DNA from: Luteimicrobium album
Lineage (GTDB): Bacteria > Actinomycetota > Actinomycetes > Actinomycetales > Cellulomonadaceae
Assembly: GCF_030161555.1 (NCBI RefSeq)
Contig: NZ_BSUK01000001.1
Location: 1,178,001 to 1,242,000, forward strand
Length of the DNA stretch: 64,000 nucleotides
Reading direction: 5' to 3'
Shown here: one piece after another, positions 60,484 through 64,000 of the stretch
Layout: every line of letters begins with the position of its first letter
Position numbering within the stretch: position 1 is the first letter of the stretch
The notes under the pieces: model-generated
Databases searched by the model: none
What the model saw: the letters and a program-made list of their open reading frames with translations, nothing else
Told to the model about the DNA's origin: nothing
Position numbers and translations under genes: made by a program

Positions 60484-61389
60484 TCAGCCCACGAGGCGCA
60501 GCGCCGCGCGGCGCTCGTCCTCCGACAGGAGCCGCTCGAGCTTCTCGCGCGTGCCCGTGCCCGGCACGGGGTTGTGCAGGACGAGCGTGAGATCCGGGCG
60601 GGCCGGGACCTGGAGCTGCGTCGCCTCGATGAAGAGCGTGCCGAGCGTCGGGTGCTCGAGCTCCTTCGCGAGGAACCCCGGCGAGGCGACGTCGTGCTGC
60701 CCCCACCGCTCGACGAACTCGGGGCTGACGGCGCTCAGCTGGTCGACGACGGCCGCGAACCCGTCGTCGCCGGGGCTCGCCGTGCAGGCCGCCCGGAACT
60801 GCGCGACGACGGCGTCCGCGTTGGCCTCCCAGTTGCGGGCACGTCCCCGGTAGAGGTCGTCCGTGAAGAACGTGATCAGGCAGTTCTGGGGCGTGTCGGG
60901 ACGCATGCCGAGGACGACCGCCGCCGCCTCGTTGTACATGACGCAGTTCCAGTAGCGGTCCATGACGTGCGCCGGGAAGGGCAGCCACGAGTCGAGCAGC
61001 CGCATGAGGCCCTCGCCGACGCCGCGCGCGTCGTCGTCGGTCTCGGCCGACGGCGGGTTGAGCCCCGCGAGCGCGTAGAGGTGACGACGCTCGGCGCTCG
61101 ACAGGAGCAGGACCCGGGCGACGGCGTCGAGCACCTGCGGCGACACCTGGATGTCGCGGCCCTGCTCGAGCCACTGGTACCAGGACGCGCCGACGCCCGC
61201 GAGGACGGCGACCTCCTCGCGGCGCAGGCCCGGGGTGCGGCGGCGTCCGGCGTCGGGCAGGCCGACGTCGGCGGGACTCAGGCGGGCTCGCCGGGTGCGG
61301 AGGAAGTCACGCAGCTCGGCGCGGCGCGCCGCTGCGGCGCCCGAACCCGACGTGCTCGGCGCGGGACGCGCCTCGACCAGCTCGGCCAT
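60484..61389 (-). CDS. XRE family regulator with MmyB-like ligand domain
   Basis: A 301-residue regulator with an N-terminal helix-turn-helix (RREEVAVLAGVGASWYQWLEQGRDIQVS) and a C-terminal MmyB-like domain (LLDSWLPFPAHVMDRYWNCVMYNEAAA). The MmyB domain is PAS-like and often binds small hydrophobic ligands. The ATG at 61389 follows GGGAGCAGAG. It is divergent from an MFS drug exporter, and the two share a short region with a CTGGTGG dyad. This is the classical layout of a regulator and its target exporter. Confidence 0.92.
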   Translation of the reverse strand: MAELVEARPAPSTSGSGAAAARRAELRDFLRTRRARLSPADVGLPDAGRRRTPGLRREEVAVLAGVGASWYQWLEQGRDIQVSPQVLDAVARVLLLSSAERRHLYALAGLNPPSAETDDDARGVGEGLMRLLDSWLPFPAHVMDRYWNCVMYNEAAAVVLGMRPDTPQNCLITFFTDDLYRGRARNWEANADAVVAQFRAACTASPGDDGFAAVVDQLSAVSPEFVERWGQHDVASPGFLAKELEHPTLGTLFIEATQLQVPARPDLTLVLHNPVPGTGTREKLERLLSEDERRAALRLVG

Positions 61390-61431
61390 CTCTGCTCCCC
61401 CGTCCTCACGGCGACCGCCGGCAGCGGCTGC

Positions 61432-61450
61432 CTGGTGGTGCGGCCACCAG
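61432..61450. promoter_or_regulatory. Candidate operator between regulator and MFS exporter
   Basis: Perfect dyad CTGGTGG (61432-61438) / CCACCAG (61444-61450) with a 5-base spacer, in the 110-bp gap between the divergent genes. It is the most likely binding site of the XRE/MmyB-type regulator. Confidence 0.6.
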
Positions 61451-61480
61451 CATAAGCGGAGGCTCCCCACGTTTGTCCTG

Positions 61481-61495
61481 CGAGCCCGAGGCTCG
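61481..61495 (+). promoter_or_regulatory. Small dyad just upstream of the MFS start
   Basis: CGAGCC-CGA-GGCTCG ends 4 bases before the ATG at 61500 and would cover the place of the ribosome site. It might be a second operator half or a translation-control stem. Confidence 0.35.
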
Positions 61496-61499
61496 TCGC

Positions 61500-62975
61500 A
61501 TGGCAACCGAGACCCTCACCACCGACACCGGTCGCACGACCGGTCCCTCGTCCGCGCCGGAGCCCGTCGGCACACGCTTCGCGCGACGCGAGCTCCTCGT
61601 CCTCACGGTCCTGTGCGCGGCACAGTTCATGGTCGCCCTGGACTTCTCGATCCTCAACGTCGCCCTGCCGACGATCGGCACCGACCTCGCGATGTCCGCG
61701 TCGACCCTGCAGTGGGCGATCACCGCGTTCGCCCTCCCGTCGGGCGGGTTCCTCCTCCTGCTCGGCCGGACCGGCGACCTCTACGGCCGGCGCCGGCTCT
61801 TCCTCGGCGGGCTCGCGCTCTTCGGCACGGCATCGCTCGTCACGACGCTCGCCCCGTCGTCGGACGTGTTCCTCGCGGGGCGCGCGCTGCAGGGCCTGGG
61901 CGCGGCGGCGATCGTCCCGACGGCGATGGCCCTGCTGACCACGACGTTCGAGGAGGGTCCGCGCCGAGCCCGGGCGCTCGGGGTCGCCGGGACCCTGCTC
62001 TCGCTCGGGTTCACCGTCGGCATGGTGCTGGGCGGCGTGCTCACCGACACGCTCGGGTGGCGGTCGACGATGGGGCTCCTCACCGTGGCGTCAGCGCTCG
62101 TCCTGCCGCTCGCCCGCGTCTTCCTCAGCGAGTCCCGGCACGAAGGCCCCGACCGTCCTCGGCTCGACGTGCCGGGCGCCGCGACCGTGACGGGCGGCCT
62201 GCTCGCCGTGATCTACGCGCTCTCGACGGCCGCGTCGCGCGGGTTCGGCCACCCGGACGTGCTCGGCGCGCTGGTCCTGGGGGCCGGGCTGCTGGCGGCG
62301 TTCGTCGTCGTCGAGTCGCGGACCGCGCAGCCGCTCGTCTCGCTGCCGCTGCTGCGGCGCCGGACGGTCGCCTGGGGGAACCTGGGCGGGCTCGTCACCT
62401 TCTCGATGATGAGCACCGTCGTGTTCGTCCTGACGCTCTACCTGCAGGACGTGCTCGGGCTCGACGCGTTCCGGACGGGGCTCGTGTTCGGGGCGCAGGG
62501 CGTCCTGTCCGTCGGTGCAGGCGTGCTCGCCCCGCGGCTCGTCGGACGGTTCGGTGGAGCACGCACGCTCGTCGGGGCCCTGGTCGGCCAGGGGCTCTTC
62601 GTGGCGACGCTGCTGGCGCTCGGCACGGGACGCGGGTCGGTGTGGCTCGCCGTCGCCGGGGTCTCGATCGCGTCCGTCTTCCACCTCGGCGCGATCATCT
62701 CGTACGGCGTCACCGCGACGTCCGGGGTCGCCGACGACCAGCAGGGCCTCGTCACCGGCCTCGTCACCACGACGCAGCAGGTCGGCATCACGGTCGGCAT
62801 CCCGTTGCTCGGCGTCCTCGCGACGACCGCCACCAGCCTCGAGCGCGGGGTGCACGTGGTGCTCGCGCTCGACGCGGCGATCGTGCTCGTGGCCGCCGTC
62901 GTCGTCGGGCTCGGGCTGCGGGTCTGGCGTCCGGCGGGTGCACCAGCCGTGGAGCTCGCCGGAGGCGGGGCCTGA
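61500..62975 (+). CDS. MFS transporter, DHA2 (EmrB/QacA) type
   Basis: A 491-residue exporter with about 14 helices. It starts LVLTVLCAAQFMVALDFSI and has NVALPTIGTDLAMSASTLQW in helix 1, which is the DHA2 pattern. Motif A reads GRTGDLYGRRRLFLGGLAL, and motif C-like residues occur in LGFTVGMVLGGVLTDTLGW. The ATG at 61500 lacks a clear ribosome site. It diverges from an XRE/MmyB regulator that probably controls it. A drug or metabolite exporter role is inferred; the substrate is unknown. Confidence 0.93.
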   Translation: MATETLTTDTGRTTGPSSAPEPVGTRFARRELLVLTVLCAAQFMVALDFSILNVALPTIGTDLAMSASTLQWAITAFALPSGGFLLLLGRTGDLYGRRRLFLGGLALFGTASLVTTLAPSSDVFLAGRALQGLGAAAIVPTAMALLTTTFEEGPRRARALGVAGTLLSLGFTVGMVLGGVLTDTLGWRSTMGLLTVASALVLPLARVFLSESRHEGPDRPRLDVPGAATVTGGLLAVIYALSTAASRGFGHPDVLGALVLGAGLLAAFVVVESRTAQPLVSLPLLRRRTVAWGNLGGLVTFSMMSTVVFVLTLYLQDVLGLDAFRTGLVFGAQGVLSVGAGVLAPRLVGRFGGARTLVGALVGQGLFVATLLALGTGRGSVWLAVAGVSIASVFHLGAIISYGVTATSGVADDQQGLVTGLVTTTQQVGITVGIPLLGVLATTATSLERGVHVVLALDAAIVLVAAVVVGLGLRVWRPAGAPAVELAGGGA

Positions 62976-62990
62976 GCGCTCCCCGCACCT

Positions 62991-63065
62991 CGCCGAGCAA
63001 GCGGAGACGTTGCCGAGCCAGCGGGTCCTGACCGCTTGGTCGACGGAGTCCCCGCTTGCTCGGCG
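62991..63065. repeat. Intergenic palindromic element, copy 2
   Basis: Outer arms CGCCGAGCAAGCGG (62991-63004) and CCGCTTGCTCGGCG (63052-63065) are a perfect 14-bp inverted repeat. Within it an imperfect inner pair TGCCGAGCCAGCGG (63011-63024) and CCGCTTGGTCGACGG (63032-63046) repeats the same motif. It sits between the convergent MFS and GH3 genes and may terminate both. The core matches the element at 456-530. Confidence 0.75.
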
Positions 63066-63083
63066 CGTCGGTGGGCGGGTGGG

Positions 63084-64000
63084 TCAGCGAGGTTGCGATG
63101 CCGCGTCGTAGGCCGCGACGAGCTGGTCGACCTGGTCGCGCGTCACCATGTCGGTGAAGCTCACGACCTTGCCGATCGGCATCTGGCGGACCATCTCGCC
63201 CCAGCCCGCGTCGGGTCCGGGCGACGGCTCCGCGGCGGACGCCAGCATCCCTGCCGAGTCGCCGGCCGCAGCGAGCGCCGCGCCCAGCACCTGGGCACCC
63301 ACGGGGTCGGTGAGCCACTCGCCGATCGTCGACGTCGCGTCGAGGTGGTGCGGGGCACCGTCGCCGTCGGACGTGACGGTCACGCGACCGCGGACGTCGT
63401 GCGACGACGCGCCGACCTCGATCTCGAAGTCCCCCGCCTCGACCTCCCAGCGGTGGTCGCGCAGGGACCAGAACGCGAAGGCGCGGGCGTCGAGCGGCAC
63501 GACGACATCGGCCGAGGCACCGGGCTCCAACGACACCTTGCTGAACCCCCGCAGCTCGTGAGCCGGGCGCGGGACCCGGGCTGCGACGTCGTGCACGTAG
63601 ACCTGGACCACCTCGGAACCGGCGCGCTCACCCGTGTTCGTGACGGTGACGTGGACGTCCCAGGAGTTCGGACCGCGATCCGGCGCGGGGGTCGCGGTCG
63701 GCTCGCCGTACTCGAAGGTCGTGTAGGTGAGGCCGTGCCCGAAGGGGTAGGCGACGGGGACGTGGAGCGTGTCGTAGTAGCGGTAGCCCACGTGCACGCC
63801 CTCGCCGTAGAGGACGTGGCCGTCGCCGCCGGGGAAGTTCAGGTACGACGGCGTGTCCTCGAGGTGGTGCGGGATCGTCTCGGTGAGGCGGCCGCTGGGC
63901 GAGGCGAGGCCGAACAGGAGGTCCGCGGTCGCGGAGCCGCCCGCCTGCCCGAGGAGCCAGCCCTCGAGGATCGCGGCGGTGCCGTCACGCCACTCGGTGA
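63084..64000 (-). CDS. GH3 family beta-glucosidase, C-terminal part (runs off window)
   Basis: The last about 305 residues of a second GH3 enzyme, open at the right edge. It shows the GH3 C-terminal domain (AAILEGWLLGQAGGSATADLLFG, SGRLTETIP) and the conserved VGYRYYDTLHVPVAYPFGHGLTYTTF. The fibronectin-III-like domain follows (VTVTNTGERAGSEVVQVYVHD, RPAHELRGFSKVSLEPG). A further about 80 residues end at the TGA at 63084. This architecture is typical of BglX-like beta-glucosidases or xylosidases. The nucleophile lies beyond the window. It differs from the multi-domain GH3 at 34740, whose architecture is ExoI-like. Confidence 0.9.
   Translation of the reverse strand, partial: TEWRDGTAAILEGWLLGQAGGSATADLLFGLASPSGRLTETIPHHLEDTPSYLNFPGGDGHVLYGEGVHVGYRYYDTLHVPVAYPFGHGLTYTTFEYGEPTATPAPDRGPNSWDVHVTVTNTGERAGSEVVQVYVHDVAARVPRPAHELRGFSKVSLEPGASADVVVPLDARAFAFWSLRDHRWEVEAGDFEIEVGASSHDVRGRVTVTSDGDGAPHHLDATSTIGEWLTDPVGAQVLGAALAAAGDSAGMLASAAEPSPGPDAGWGEMVRQMPIGKVVSFTDMVTRDQVDQLVAAYDAASQPR

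Overview
The window is high-GC actinobacterial DNA with GTG/ATG starts, many 4-bp ATGA/GTGA gene overlaps and a complete rRNA operon. The 16S and 23S sequence and the gene content (multi-domain glycoside hydrolases, many LacI and GntR regulators, ABC sugar importers) suggest a plant- or fungal-polymer-degrading member of the Micrococcales, near Cellulomonadaceae or Promicromonosporaceae. The genus is not resolved.

Layout. 1-2.7 kb: MFS exporter start, a rubrerythrin/VIT1-type metal transporter, and a DsbA/FrnE-like oxidoreductase with a small coupled ORF. 2.7-16.9 kb: first carbohydrate island, with a CUT1 sugar ABC importer (binding protein and two permeases), aldo/keto reductase, LacI regulator, and a minus-strand operon of Gfo/Idh/MocA dehydrogenase, DUF993 aldolase-like protein, sugar isomerase/epimerase and aldehyde dehydrogenase. 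A second LacI regulator, a GH9-like enzyme without a signal peptide and a GntR regulator follow. 17.2-23.3 kb: amine-oxidation module (APC permease, copper amine oxidase, aldehyde dehydrogenase) bracketed by two closely related GntR regulators. 23.3-34.5 kb: second island, with a Dpp/Opp-type importer diverging from a coupled operon of two Gfo/Idh/MocA dehydrogenases, a sugar isomerase, a SIS protein, a BadF-type kinase and a small membrane protein. 34.7-44.4 kb: two very large secreted enzymes, a GH3 beta-glucosidase and a GH87-like alpha-1,3-glucanase, separated by a DinB-like gene. 44.5-49.3 kb: SRPBCC protein, type-II NADH dehydrogenase, zinc-ribbon protein and a lipoprotein gene interrupted by an ISL3-family insertion sequence. 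49.5-55.4 kb: rrn operon (16S-23S-5S on the minus strand, no spacer tRNA) with promoter, leader and terminator. 55.5-64 kb: tandem-domain HAD acid phosphatase, MMPL transporter, M23/SH3 protein, divergent XRE-type regulator and MFS drug exporter, and the C-terminal part of a second GH3 enzyme.

The logic appears to be that secreted enzymes release oligosaccharides (probably fungal or microbial glucans), ABC systems import them, and intracellular GH9/GH3 hydrolases plus oxidative Gfo/Idh-isomerase pathways convert them. LacI-type palindromes (core GGAAAGCG) lie in front of three of the catabolic units, suggesting one local regulon. A general caveat: about 18 genes carry a single-base frameshift, nearly always one G or C missing from a short G/C run. 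The pattern looks like sequencing error rather than decay, and these genes are described as single intact genes with the break noted.
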